From Anaerolineales bacterium (GTDB taxonomy: Bacteria > Chloroflexota > Anaerolineae > Anaerolineales > UBA6668): a stretch of DNA of 35,013 nucleotides. The stretch is from the NCBI GenBank assembly GCA_020630805.1, contig JAHDIM010000016.1, forward strand, positions 1 to 35,013, read 5' to 3'. Below the pieces are notes generated by a model. That model saw nothing but the letters and a program-made list of their open reading frames with translations. It had not been told where the DNA came from and searched no databases. A program made the translations under genes and the position numbers. Of the stretch, positions 17,038 through 24,391 are shown in pieces. The first letter of the stretch is position 1, and each line of letters begins with the position of its first letter.

Positions 17038-18003
17038 TCAATTCGCAATTTCTTCCGCAACTGGAAGCGGATTCGACGAATTTGCCCCTAAATTACGCTC
17101 ATATATATCGGTATATGTCCCAATCTTAGAGATTATGGTGCTACACGTCGTTTCAGTAAGACCAACGTTAGAAAAGTCAATTTCGGCATCTGGCTGATTT
17201 AAACAGTCAATGACAGCATTTACCAGCTCGATCCAATTGGGGTCTACTGTCCACACAATTGGCCCAACAGGTTGCAGGTCAAAGGTTAGGGGCAAGACGC
17301 GGCTAGGCCTGTCTGAGGACATTTGTCGCCGAGCCTCAATTAGCATCGGTCTTGGCAAGATCAACGCTTGACACTCACCTTGGTTGTAACGCTCATATAG
17401 ACGTGGCCAAGCAGGTTCATATTCAAGATCTAAGTCCTGATCTCCAGCCGCAACAAAGAGCGGATCAAGCTGAGGTTCAAAATCACCAATCGGCAACGCA
17501 CACGTTGGCACATCATGAAGACTATGCCAACCGGCAAAATCATCAGCGACAAGCAGTCCTGCGCCTGTCGTATAGGTCGCCTTGGCATACCCCAGGTTTG
17601 GATTTTCAATGCCAAGCTGTGGGCGTGGCGAATGCATCACCACGTCCACCGTATTTGCCTCTAAAGCAGCGGACACCTCAGCCATGACAAAGCCGTCAAA
17701 TACGGTCGCGTCTACATTGTCAAAAATTGCGACTGCTAGGGCTCGACAAATATCCATATCAAGCCCCGCATAGGTTCCGTTGTAGTCAATATGTGCAAAT
17801 CCTGGGTAGTCCAAATAGACCCCACAGCGCACCGCTCCGTTGGTTTGAATTTCCTCTAGCTTCGTTTCTGGAACAACAGGTGTTGCAGTTTTAGTCGCTG
17901 GAATCTCAGTCGGAACGCTTTGCTCTGGCACCGTACAGGCCAGCAAACTAAACACAAAGCCAGACAGTGCAACTGTCCGAAGCCACCACAATTTTTGAGC
18001 CAT
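17038..18003 (-). CDS. Diverged AapJ-like substrate-binding lipoprotein
   Basis: This 321-residue lipoprotein has lipobox LLAC near residue 23, followed by a Pro/Thr-rich linker. It is a paralogue of AapJ: GAVRCGVYLDYPGFAHID matches GTLKCGGNANLPGFGFLD, GLDMDICRALAVAIF matches GFDVDYCGAVAAAVL, and the end IGTYTDIYERNLGANS matches VGNYGEIYDRNLGPDT. The ligand-contact segment differs: AapJ has VLIRNTTWTISRD, while this protein has VVMHSPRPQLGIE. It should therefore bind a different ligand or none. It follows nadD by 5 bases, so it is the third gene of an obg-nadD unit, with no permease genes attached. It might share AapQMP, sense a ligand, or be decaying. The fold is sure; the role is not. Confidence 0.85.
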   Translation of the reverse strand: MAQKLWWLRTVALSGFVFSLLACTVPEQSVPTEIPATKTATPVVPETKLEEIQTNGAVRCGVYLDYPGFAHIDYNGTYAGLDMDICRALAVAIFDNVDATVFDGFVMAEVSAALEANTVDVVMHSPRPQLGIENPNLGYAKATYTTGAGLLVADDFAGWHSLHDVPTCALPIGDFEPQLDPLFVAAGDQDLDLEYEPAWPRLYERYNQGECQALILPRPMLIEARRQMSSDRPSRVLPLTFDLQPVGPIVWTVDPNWIELVNAVIDCLNQPDAEIDFSNVGLTETTCSTIISKIGTYTDIYERNLGANSSNPLPVAEEIAN

Positions 18004-18008
18004 GTTGT

Positions 18009-18614
18009 TTATTCTTGGGCGTACAGCGCGAAGTCTGTAATGAGTAGGCGTACAAGTTCCGGAACGTAGTAACGAATAGTCTTGTTCTGAGCCGTACGGC
18101 GACGCAGATTTGTCGCGGAGATTTCAATCAGAGGGGCGTCAATCCAACTAAGCCGCTGTTCAAGTGCAGGCAATAGTTCTGTCAATGCCGCCAACGGAAT
18201 GTCATCATCTGGCCTGCGCATCACGCCTAACTGCGCGACGTTGATGATTTCGTCAGGTGCGCGCCAGCGCGCGAAGCTAGCAAGCGAGTCGCCTCCCATC
18301 AGAAATACGAGTTCAGCATTGGGATATTGCGTTTGAATAATGCGCAATGTATCAATGGTGTAATGTGGTGCGGGGCGTTCAGTGTCTACCGTACACAATG
18401 AAAACATATCATTGTTACTAATCGCAGCACCGACTAGCCGCAAGCGTTGCGCAACCGACGTAATATTCTTGCCAGCTTTGAGTGGGTTTAGGCCAGCAGG
18501 CACCCACAGCACATGGTCTAAATTGAGTTGTTCTGCCGCTGTTTGCGCCAAGATGAGATGGCCATAATGTGGCGGGTCAAATGTGCCGCCAAAGACCCCA
18601 ATGCGTTGCGTCAC
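18009..18614 (-). CDS. nadD: Nicotinate-nucleotide adenylyltransferase
   Basis: The enzyme joins nicotinate mononucleotide and ATP to give deamido-NAD, a late step of NAD synthesis. The 201-residue protein has the nucleotidyltransferase signature GVFGGTFDPPHYGHL with the HxGH motif, the FLMGGDSLASFARWRAPDEI segment, and the C-terminal ISATNLRRRTAQN and VRLLI elements. The start is a GTG that overlaps the obg stop as GTGA (4 bases), a standard arrangement for translational coupling. The obg-nadD pairing is common in bacteria. Confidence 0.94.
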   Translation of the reverse strand: MTQRIGVFGGTFDPPHYGHLILAQTAAEQLNLDHVLWVPAGLNPLKAGKNITSVAQRLRLVGAAISNNDMFSLCTVDTERPAPHYTIDTLRIIQTQYPNAELVFLMGGDSLASFARWRAPDEIINVAQLGVMRRPDDDIPLAALTELLPALEQRLSWIDAPLIEISATNLRRRTAQNKTIRYYVPELVRLLITDFALYAQE

Positions 18615-19891
18615 TCAATCCACTCAAGTTCGTATTCATCAATGACAACGGTGTCGCCATTTTGAATGCCTGCTTTTCGTAATTCTTTGTGAACCCCAAT
18701 GGCTTCAAGAATACGCTGGAAATAGCGTACAGCATCGCCGTGTTCCCAATAGGTCATGCGCGCAGCTCGCTCGACACGATCCCCTCGTACGCGGAAGATG
18801 CCTGGTTCTTCTTCTTCGACTTCAAACCAGTCTGGGGCTTCAACAGGTGAGTAAACTGGCGCTGGCTCAAACTTGATTGGGTCTGGCGCGTCTTTGAGCA
18901 ATTCATTGGCTTTGAATAGCACTTCCCGAATGCCTTTTTGCGCAATTGCAGACATTGTCATGAAGTCATAGCCCATCTTTCTGATAGCCGCTTCCAAATC
19001 AGGTGCCATTTCTGCGACTTCAGGCATATCGGTTTTATTGAGAACGACAACCTGAGGCTTGTCAGCGAGGTCTTCATCAAACAAGGCCAACTCCGTCATG
19101 ATCTGGTTGAAGTCCAACAGCGGATCTGCCGACCAACCATCCAATACATGGATGAGCACCCTAGTACGCTGAACATGACGCAGGAATTCAAAGCCTAGAC
19201 CAATCCCTTGATGCGCGCCTTCAATGAGTCCGGGAATGTCAGCTAAGACCATTGTCTTGTAATTCCCAAGGTCAGCCACGCCGAGATTTGGCACTAGCGT
19301 TGTAAATGGATAATTTGCAATTTTTGGCTTGGCGGCACTTACTACGCTGAGAAAAGTAGACTTCCCAGCATTCGGCACGCCAACAATCCCAACATCTGCG
19401 ACAAGCTTCAGTTCTAATTCAGCTTCAAATGCTTCACCTGGTTCGCCTTTCTCAGCAATATAAGGTGTTTTGCGGCGTGAGTTGGCAAAATGCTGATTCC
19501 CACGACCGCCCTGCCCGCCACGGGCAATCAGGACGCGGTCGCCAAGCTCAGCCAAGTCAGCAATAATCTTGCCAGTTTCAACGTTGCGGACAATGGTGCC
19601 AACAGGCACCTTAATGTCTACATCTTTACCGGTCTTACCGGTCTTGTTATTGCTCCCGCCGTGCATGCCACTGGGTGCCGAGTAACGCCTTCTGTGCTGG
19701 AAAGGAAGAAGCGTGTTGAGGTGTGGATCTGTTACAAAGTAAACAGAACCACCATGGCCGCCATCTCCACCGTCTGGTCCGCCTTTCGGGACGAACTTCT
19801 CACGATGGAAGTGCACCATGCCATTGCCGCCATCACCAGCAGCAATTTGGATCGTTGCGATATCAAAGAAACGGGTATTATTTCTGCCCAT
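18611..19891 (-). CDS. obgE: GTPase Obg/CgtA
   Basis: Obg is a ribosome-assembly and stress-linked GTPase. The 426-residue protein contains the glycine-rich Obg fold (GDGGNGMVHFHREKFVPKGG, then GGDGGHGGSVYF), the G domain with G1 GVPNAGKS, G3 DIPGLIEGA, G4 NKTD and a G5-like MSAIA. A C-terminal OCT-type domain, VRGDRVERAARMTYWEHGDA to TVVIDEYELEW, completes it. The ATG gives a slightly long N-terminus (MGRNNTRFFDIATIQI). It is supported by an extended -10 only 7 bases upstream, which implies a leaderless message. It is the first gene of obg-nadD-binding protein. A Rex-like operator lies about 55 bases upstream. Confidence 0.95.
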   Translation of the reverse strand: MGRNNTRFFDIATIQIAAGDGGNGMVHFHREKFVPKGGPDGGDGGHGGSVYFVTDPHLNTLLPFQHRRRYSAPSGMHGGSNNKTGKTGKDVDIKVPVGTIVRNVETGKIIADLAELGDRVLIARGGQGGRGNQHFANSRRKTPYIAEKGEPGEAFEAELELKLVADVGIVGVPNAGKSTFLSVVSAAKPKIANYPFTTLVPNLGVADLGNYKTMVLADIPGLIEGAHQGIGLGFEFLRHVQRTRVLIHVLDGWSADPLLDFNQIMTELALFDEDLADKPQVVVLNKTDMPEVAEMAPDLEAAIRKMGYDFMTMSAIAQKGIREVLFKANELLKDAPDPIKFEPAPVYSPVEAPDWFEVEEEEPGIFRVRGDRVERAARMTYWEHGDAVRYFQRILEAIGVHKELRKAGIQNGDTVVIDEYELEWIE

Positions 19892-19898
19892 TCGAGCG

Positions 19899-19907
19899 AT
19901 TATATCA
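19899..19907 (-). promoter_or_regulatory. Extended -10 of obg
   Basis: The minus strand reads TGATATAAT, a perfect extended -10, with 7 bases to the obg ATG and no Shine-Dalgarno sequence. This indicates leaderless transcription. Confidence 0.6.
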
Positions 19908-19945
19908 CTGTGAAACTGATGCTTACGCTATGCCATTAGTACATA

Positions 19946-19963
19946 TTGAGAAATATTTCACAT
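19946..19963. promoter_or_regulatory. Rex-like operator between obg and rex
   Basis: TTGAGAAATATTTCACAT agrees with 16 of 18 positions of TTGTGAAATATTTCACAA, the symmetric Rex site. It lies 55 bases before obg and abuts a possible rex promoter (19968-19996), so it could control rex itself, obg, or both. Confidence 0.55.
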
Positions 19964-19967
19964 ACGC

Positions 19968-19996
19968 TTGATCTGCATTGTATTTAATGCTAAATT
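19968..19996 (+). promoter_or_regulatory. Possible rex promoter
   Basis: TTGATC, a 17-base spacer and TAAATT lie just downstream of the Rex-like operator. Each hexamer matches consensus at four of six positions. A leader of about 150 bases would follow. Confidence 0.3.
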
Positions 19997-20149
19997 AGCC
20001 ATGTTTTGAGAATAATTTCTGGCTGAAATGTGTCTATTTTCAGTGTAATTTACTCTAACTAAATACCGCGACATTCCGCGATAATTTTTAGCACAGTATA
20101 CGCTTTCGGTTCATCAAATATATTCGAAAATCGGTAACCCCACGCAACG

Positions 20150-20800
20150 ATGAGCGACAACCCAATTCCTAAAATTGTTATTAGCCGTTTGCCTGTTTAT
20201 CTCCGCGCCCTAAGCCGGATGGTGAGCAAAGGCCAATTGGTAACCTCTTCCCATGAACTTGGCAAAGCCCTAGGCATTAGTTCAGCGCAAATTCGCAAAG
20301 ACTTGTCTCACTTTGGCGAATTTGGCAAGCAAGGCACTGGCTATCAAGTCGAATTTCTAATTTCACAGCTCAGCCAGATCCTAAATTTGGATCGTGAATG
20401 GGAAGTTGCTGTCATTGGCTCTGGGGATATTGGTCACGCTATTGCACGTTATCAGGGGTTTTCAGACCGCGGGTTCCGCGTTTCAGTTATCTTTGATAGT
20501 GATCCCCACAAGGTTGGGTCGTTCATCAATGGCTTAGAAGTTCTACCATCTGACAAAATTATTGAAGTGCTCACGCAGCGCAATATTCAAATTGCAATGC
20601 TGGCTATTCCAGCCGAATACGCGCAAAAGGTTACTGATACTGTCGTTGAAGCAGGCGTCCGCGCAATTTTGAGCTACGCCCCAATTAGCTTGAATGTGCC
20701 AGACCATGTACGTGTTAGTTATATTGATCCGGTGACCCACTTGCAGTCCATGACTTACTACCTGTCAACTGAAGCAGATTTGATGTCACAACCGTTGTAA
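20150..20800 (+). CDS. rex: Redox-sensing transcriptional repressor Rex
   Basis: Rex represses genes of respiration and fermentation and leaves DNA when NADH rises relative to NAD+. The 216-residue protein has the N-terminal winged helix (ALSRMVSKGQLVTSSHELGKAL, then GISSAQIRKDLSHFGEFGKQGTGY, the family signature). The Rossmann domain follows with AVIGSGDIGHAIARY and VIFDSDPHKVG, then a C-terminal domain-swap helix (MTYYLSTEADL). The ATG matches the family start and no Shine-Dalgarno sequence is visible. The gene is divergent from obg and shares a 258-base gap with it. A perfect 24-base bidirectional hairpin follows. Confidence 0.95.
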   Translation: MSDNPIPKIVISRLPVYLRALSRMVSKGQLVTSSHELGKALGISSAQIRKDLSHFGEFGKQGTGYQVEFLISQLSQILNLDREWEVAVIGSGDIGHAIARYQGFSDRGFRVSVIFDSDPHKVGSFINGLEVLPSDKIIEVLTQRNIQIAMLAIPAEYAQKVTDTVVEAGVRAILSYAPISLNVPDHVRVSYIDPVTHLQSMTYYLSTEADLMSQPL

Positions 20801-20816
20801 AAATCAAGACGTAAAC

Positions 20817-20869
20817 AAAAAGCGGGGTTCTTCTTACGACTTCAGGTCGTAAGAAGAACCCCGCTTTTT
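20817..20869. terminator. Perfect bidirectional terminator between rex and the lipoprotein gene
   Basis: A perfect 24-base stem, core AGCGGGGTTCTTCTTACGAC (20821-20840) with its exact complement at 20846-20865, has a 5-base loop and A/T flanks on both sides. It can serve both convergent genes. It shares the GCGGGTTC ... CGACC/GGTCG ... GAACCCGC template with the hairpin at 10575-10618. Confidence 0.85.
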
Positions 20870-20871
20870 AG

Positions 20872-21348
20872 TTAATGCCCCTGAGCATGGCTACCGTGAT
20901 CCATTAGCTGGGCATCAAACCAGATATGAATAGCAGCAATTAGCTCTTCGTCTGTGGCCGTATACGTTATCTCCGCTCCATCTGCTAATTCTCGAAACTT
21001 CAACTCCACATTTGCATAATCTGTGCGTAATGCGTCCAATCCTGGCATATTATGCCCATGGATTTTAGCTGGGTCAGAAAAGTCTCCGTGCTTGAACTTT
21101 TCAAATTCCTCTTCTAAATGAAGTTGAATTAGATTTATCTGTTCAGCATCATTGTCATCTGAAAGCACTTGCTGCACTCCGCCAAATTCAGTTTTATCAA
21201 AGATATGAGTTGTACGCTCAAGGTCAAACGGCATCACCATTTCACCTCGCTCGGCGACTTCTGCTTGCCGATCTCCGTGTGGTTGCCCACCACAGCCAAC
21301 CACAACGAATAAAATAAGAAACATCCAAAGTAACTGTGTTTTTTTCAT
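20872..21348 (-). CDS. Small lipoprotein of unknown function
   Basis: A 158-residue exported protein with a lysine start, a hydrophobic stretch and lipobox VVGC. The mature part, beginning VMPFDLERTTHIFDKTEFGGVQQV, matches a conserved uncharacterised family that I recall as sometimes carrying a misleading 'aspartate carbamoyltransferase' label. It lacks every feature of that enzyme. Histidines cluster at HGDFSDPAKIHGHNMPG and at the end (DHGSHAQGH), which could bind metal; this is inference. I chose the ATG at 21348 (MKKTQLLW) as a normal signal-peptide start. A TTG at 21354 that overlaps the marR stop is an alternative. It is co-transcribed behind marR and is likely controlled by it. Confidence 0.75.
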   Translation of the reverse strand: MKKTQLLWMFLILFVVVGCGGQPHGDRQAEVAERGEMVMPFDLERTTHIFDKTEFGGVQQVLSDDNDAEQINLIQLHLEEEFEKFKHGDFSDPAKIHGHNMPGLDALRTDYANVELKFRELADGAEITYTATDEELIAAIHIWFDAQLMDHGSHAQGH

Positions 21349-21350
21349 AA

Positions 21351-21800
21351 TCAATTTACCTCTTCCACTTTGGTTGCTGTTACCAACGTTTGCAGCGCAG
21401 ACAGGACCGCCGGTATTTCAGCCTCAGGGATTTTGCTTAGTAAGTGCAAAAATTTTTGTTCACGTGCAATTGCAATTTGAGAAGCTAAACGTTCACCATC
21501 TGGCGTTAATGACCAAACCCATGCTCGTTGATCTTTGCTGTGCTTTTCACGTCTTAGCCAGCCGCGCTTTTGCATAATGTTCAGCATGCGGCTTACTGTG
21601 CTTTTTGCGAGTCGTAGCTTTACTACCAAATCAGATTGAGGAAGCTGCGCAACTTGAGATAGCTCAAATAAGATATACGCTTCACCCACAGCTATAGACT
21701 GACCACATGGAGTCACATTCGGCTGATGTAACCCAAAGCCACGCACAAATGCCATTAGGTGTTGTTGAAGTTGCTGAGAAGTTGTACTGCCGTTGCTCAT
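21351..21800 (-). CDS. MarR-family transcriptional regulator
   Basis: A 149-residue dimeric winged-helix regulator. The DNA-binding region is clear: QLPQSDLVVKLRLAKSTVSRMLNIM is the helix-turn-helix, and RGWLRREKHSKDQRAWVWSLTPDG the wing with the conserved DxR. N- and C-terminal helices would form the dimer interface. Members usually bind a palindrome near their own promoter and release it on binding a small molecule or on oxidation. Here a 46-base nested dyad covers the -10 box and the start codon, so autoregulation is likely. The lipoprotein gene follows directly. The inducer is unknown. Confidence 0.92.
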   Translation of the reverse strand: MSNGSTTSQQLQQHLMAFVRGFGLHQPNVTPCGQSIAVGEAYILFELSQVAQLPQSDLVVKLRLAKSTVSRMLNIMQKRGWLRREKHSKDQRAWVWSLTPDGERLASQIAIAREQKFLHLLSKIPEAEIPAVLSALQTLVTATKVEEVN

Positions 21801-21844
21801 TTAGTTCGATTATACAACTAAGTAGTTGCAATTTCGAACTAAAT
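21799..21844. promoter_or_regulatory. Nested 46-bp dyad, probable MarR operator
   Basis: The outer arms ATTTAGTTCGA (21799-21809) and TCGAACTAAAT (21834-21844), and the inner arms CAACTA (21815-21820) and TAGTTG (21823-21828), share the same centre at 21821.5. The dyad spans the marR -10 (21809-21814) and reaches its ATG. Confidence 0.65.
21809..21814 (-). promoter_or_regulatory. -10 box of marR
   Basis: The minus strand reads TATAAT, 8 bases before the ATG at 21800, inside the dyad. No Shine-Dalgarno sequence is present. This implies a leaderless transcript repressed by operator occupancy. Confidence 0.55.
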
Positions 21845-21860
21845 TGGGTTATCTCAAAAC

Positions 21861-21900
21861 AAAAAATGCGCCGTAGACAGTTACGCTACGACGCATTTTG
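21861..21900 (-). terminator. Terminator after the YceI-like gene
   Basis: The stem AAAATGCG with CGCATTTT is extended by CCGTAG with CTACG around a 9-base loop. A run of T follows on the minus strand. Confidence 0.75.
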
Positions 21901-21998
21901 ATTCGCAGACGCTAGTAGAAAGCATTTCTTGATGACTGCTTTCCAGCGCCAAATGTTATGGCAATCCCATTTAAGACTACTAAATGAATTGCGACTCG

Positions 21999-22856
21999 TT
22001 ATTCATTTACCGCTCTAGCGACAAAGTCAAAACTTACATCTACATTCTCAAAGACTCCATGATACGCCTCAACTAACAACCCATAGTCACTGCGAGTCAC
22101 AACAGTCGTTGCACGGCCGCTCAACGTATTTTCATCAGTAACGGTTACTGTGACATCAAATGTGGCAGGCTTAGTTGTCTCCAATAGCGTTAGATCCCCC
22201 ACCAATTGAAAAACAACTGTCTCACCTACAGTTATTGTCTCAGGCAACCCAATGATCTGCGTTGGCACAAAGTCTGTAAATTCGTAGCGATCTTCTACTG
22301 TTTTTAGCACACAGCAACGAATAGAAGAGTCACGGTCGGCGTCATCCGTCTGCAACGTCCGCAAGTTGATCCGAATAGTACCAACCTGAGAATTCGCAGG
22401 ATTGCTGAAGTCCACCAAAATATCACCAGCAATCTGGTTTGTTGTCCCTACCGCAATTCCGGCTGGAAAGGTCTCTTCTACAGCAAATTGCGCCTGCGAC
22501 TCTTCCGGCACAATCCGATACAACACTGGAGAGGGAGTTGGTTCCGGCGTTTCTGTTGGCACTTCTGTTGCCGGTGCCAATGTTGCTGTAGGGTCTATCA
22601 CTGCGGTCGGCTCCGCTACAGCCACTACCTCTTCAGTCGCCGTAGGCTCTTCAGCAACGTCAGCTACGGTTGGTAATGCCAATGTAGGAGCAGAAATTGG
22701 AACGCTTGGCTCCGCTGTTCCACCAGTCGTACGGATAAATAGGAAGATTCCAGAAACCGCGCCAATCATGCCTCCGACGAGTGCGCCTGCTAAGAACGCT
22801 ACAATCACTGGCCAAAGCAAAATTTGGCCTTTCTGTTTAGATGTTTTCATAGTCAT
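21999..22856 (-). CDS. Membrane-anchored YceI-like domain protein
   Basis: A 285-residue protein with a lysine-rich N-terminus and a membrane helix (about residues 13-40, rich in Gly/Ala). A Pro/Thr/Glu/Ala linker of about 70 residues follows, including a PTETPEPTPSP segment. The C-terminal ~170 residues resemble YceI/lipocalin-like domains: YRIVPEESQAQFAVEE, VGTTNQIAGDILVDFSNP, VGTIRINLRTLQTDDADRD, then alternating beta strands. YceI proteins bind isoprenoid-type lipids in a beta-barrel; the ligand here is unknown. The ATG at 22856 or the one at 22850 (MKTSKQKG) could be the start; no clear Shine-Dalgarno sequence is present. It is a single-gene unit with its own terminator. Confidence 0.82.
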   Translation of the reverse strand: MTMKTSKQKGQILLWPVIVAFLAGALVGGMIGAVSGIFLFIRTTGGTAEPSVPISAPTLALPTVADVAEEPTATEEVVAVAEPTAVIDPTATLAPATEVPTETPEPTPSPVLYRIVPEESQAQFAVEETFPAGIAVGTTNQIAGDILVDFSNPANSQVGTIRINLRTLQTDDADRDSSIRCCVLKTVEDRYEFTDFVPTQIIGLPETITVGETVVFQLVGDLTLLETTKPATFDVTVTVTDENTLSGRATTVVTRSDYGLLVEAYHGVFENVDVSFDFVARAVNE

Positions 22857-23066
22857 ATTTTTCTAGTTTCTTGATCAGGAGGCATCATATTGCGTTTTCT
22901 GACATTCTTGTGTGATGGTTTCTACATTCATCGAAAACTATTCACTCACTCTTTAAGCATGAGAAACAATGGCCCAAACCTTGAATGATCTCAAAGCATT
23001 GGACATTTTAGATGCTTTCGAAAATGGAAGTGTGAGTTCCCCAGTCTGAGACACCAGAGTATCCTT
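22857..23066. other. Intergenic region upstream of the YceI-like gene
   Basis: No firm gene is present. A short plus-strand frame (22969-23049, 26 codons, MAQTLNDLKALDILDAFENG then SVSSPV) has protein-like composition but no ribosome site and a stop just upstream. The rest shows no clear structure. Confidence 0.3.
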
Positions 23067-23103
23067 AAAAAAACAAGCCTTGTTGAGAGCTTCAACAAGG
23101 CTT
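23067..23103 (-). terminator. Terminator after mreB
   Basis: A perfect 12-base stem (AAGCCTTGTTGA with TCAACAAGGCTT, loop 5) is followed on the minus strand by a run of seven T after TG. Confidence 0.88.
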
Positions 23104-23141
23104 ATCAGACTTCATAACTAGACTTGGTTCAAAAAGAAAAA

Positions 23142-24152
23142 CTAGCCCACGCGTGGCAGCATTGGCCGCAGGGTTTCGTACATTTCTAGGGCTTTCCCAG
23201 CACCAATTGCCACTGCAGCCAGTGGATTATCAATCAGATAAGCCGGTACACCGGTTTCACGGGTAAGCAAGCGGTCGATATTACGCAACAGCGAACCACC
23301 TCCCGTCAGTACCATGCCACGATCGATTGCGTCTGCGGCAAGTTCAGGCGGTGTGCGTTCAAGCACAGACTTCGCAACGCCAACAATGGCATCTAGCGGC
23401 TCACGCATCGCTTCTGAGACTTCGTCACTAGTGATGGTAACCGCGCGCGGCAACCCTGAGACCTGATCACGCCCATTGATTTCCATCGTTTCTGGATCTT
23501 CAGGCGGAATTGCATAACCAATGGCTAGCTTGATTTCTTCAGCCGTGATTTCACCAATCACTAGGCCATATTTTTTACGGATGTAAGACGCAATTGCTTG
23601 GTCAATTTTCAACCCGCCAATGCGTTCAGACTCAGCCGTTACCACCCCATTCATTGAAACAATTGCAGCTTCGGTAGCGCCACCGCCAATGTCAATGACC
23701 ATGTTACCAGAGGGCGTCCCTACAGGCATCCCTGCGCCAATTGCAGCCGCTAAAGGCTCTTGAATGAGGTAAGCCGTTCCAGCACCTGCTGCCAATCCAG
23801 CTTCGTGTACAGCGCGACTTTCAACGCTGGTCACACCATAGGGCACACCAATCATGACGGTTGGGCGGAATAAGCGGAAGCGACCACTAATTTTTTGAAT
23901 GAAGTAGCGCAGCATTGCAGTCGTCACTTCATAGTCAGCAATTACCCCATCTTGAATGGGTCGCATGACTTCAATAATTTCTTCAGGCGTCCGCCCGTAC
24001 ATTTCGCGTGCTTCCTGCCCCACTGCCACGATCTTTTGTTCATCGACATGAATCGCAACAATCGACGGCTCGTGCAACACGATTTCACCGCCCTCATAAA
24101 TGAGGATGTTCATGGTACCAAGATCGATACCGAGTTCTTTTCCTAACGCCAT
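23142..24152 (-). CDS. mreB: Rod-shape actin-like protein MreB
   Basis: MreB forms membrane-bound filaments that guide peptidoglycan synthesis in elongated cells. The 336-residue protein has the actin-fold nucleotide motifs [14 protein letters not shown] (phosphate 1), [16 protein letters not shown] (phosphate 2) and [15 protein letters not shown] (adenosine), plus the MreB segments [14 protein letters not shown] and [15 protein letters not shown]. No mreC or mreD follows, so it is a single-gene unit with its own terminator. No Shine-Dalgarno sequence precedes the ATG. The 5' region contains weak heptamer-type repeats. Confidence 0.95.
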   Translation of the reverse strand: MALGKELGIDLGTMNILIYEGGEIVLHEPSIVAIHVDEQKIVAVGQEAREMYGRTPEEIIEVMRPIQDGVIADYEVTTAMLRYFIQKISGRFRLFRPTVMIGVPYGVTSVESRAVHEAGLAAGAGTAYLIQEPLAAAIGAGMPVGTPSGNMVIDIGGGATEAAIVSMNGVVTAESERIGGLKIDQAIASYIRKKYGLVIGEITAEEIKLAIGYAIPPEDPETMEINGRDQVSGLPRAVTITSDEVSEAMREPLDAIVGVAKSVLERTPPELAADAIDRGMVLTGGGSLLRNIDRLLTRETGVPAYLIDNPLAAVAIGAGKALEMYETLRPMLPRVG

Positions 24153-24158
24153 AATGGA

Positions 24159-24275
24159 TAGCGGTCAACGCTCAACTGTCAGCGAATAAGTAGCTTACAG
24201 TAAACGCTCTTAGTAAGTTTGAAGTAGTCCTTTCACTAGCACGCGTCAGTGTGATAGCTGATAGCCCTGAATTAT
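24159..24275. repeat. Degenerate heptamer-type repeat region upstream of mreB
   Basis: TCAACGC, TCAACTG and TCAGCGA follow each other near 24165-24185. Inverted relatives (GTGATAGCTGATAGCCCTGA) lie near 24251-24270. Similarity to the TCAGCNN class is weak. Confidence 0.3.
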
Positions 24276-24304
24276 AAAAACAGGCGTCCCTGACGAGACG
24301 CCTG
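24276..24304 (-). terminator. Terminator of the F1-ATPase genes
   Basis: The stem CAGGCGTC with GACGCCTG (24281-24288 and 24297-24304) is followed by five T on the minus strand, about 90 bases after the atpC stop. Confidence 0.85.
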
Positions 24305-24391
24305 CAAATATAGCACACTTAGGTGGCTAGTTTTGCGCAATTTCGCCGCGAATGAACCATTCTTTGGCAATGCGCAGCTTGTGCAAAAGGC

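Noticed and set aside
20023-20042. Small dyad CTGAAA ... TTTCAG in the rex leader
   Set aside because: The arms are short and AT-rich and no regulator can be linked to them.
20872-21348. Reading the small lipoprotein as aspartate carbamoyltransferase
   Set aside because: It is 158 residues with a signal peptide and none of the carbamoyl-phosphate or aspartate-binding motifs of that enzyme.
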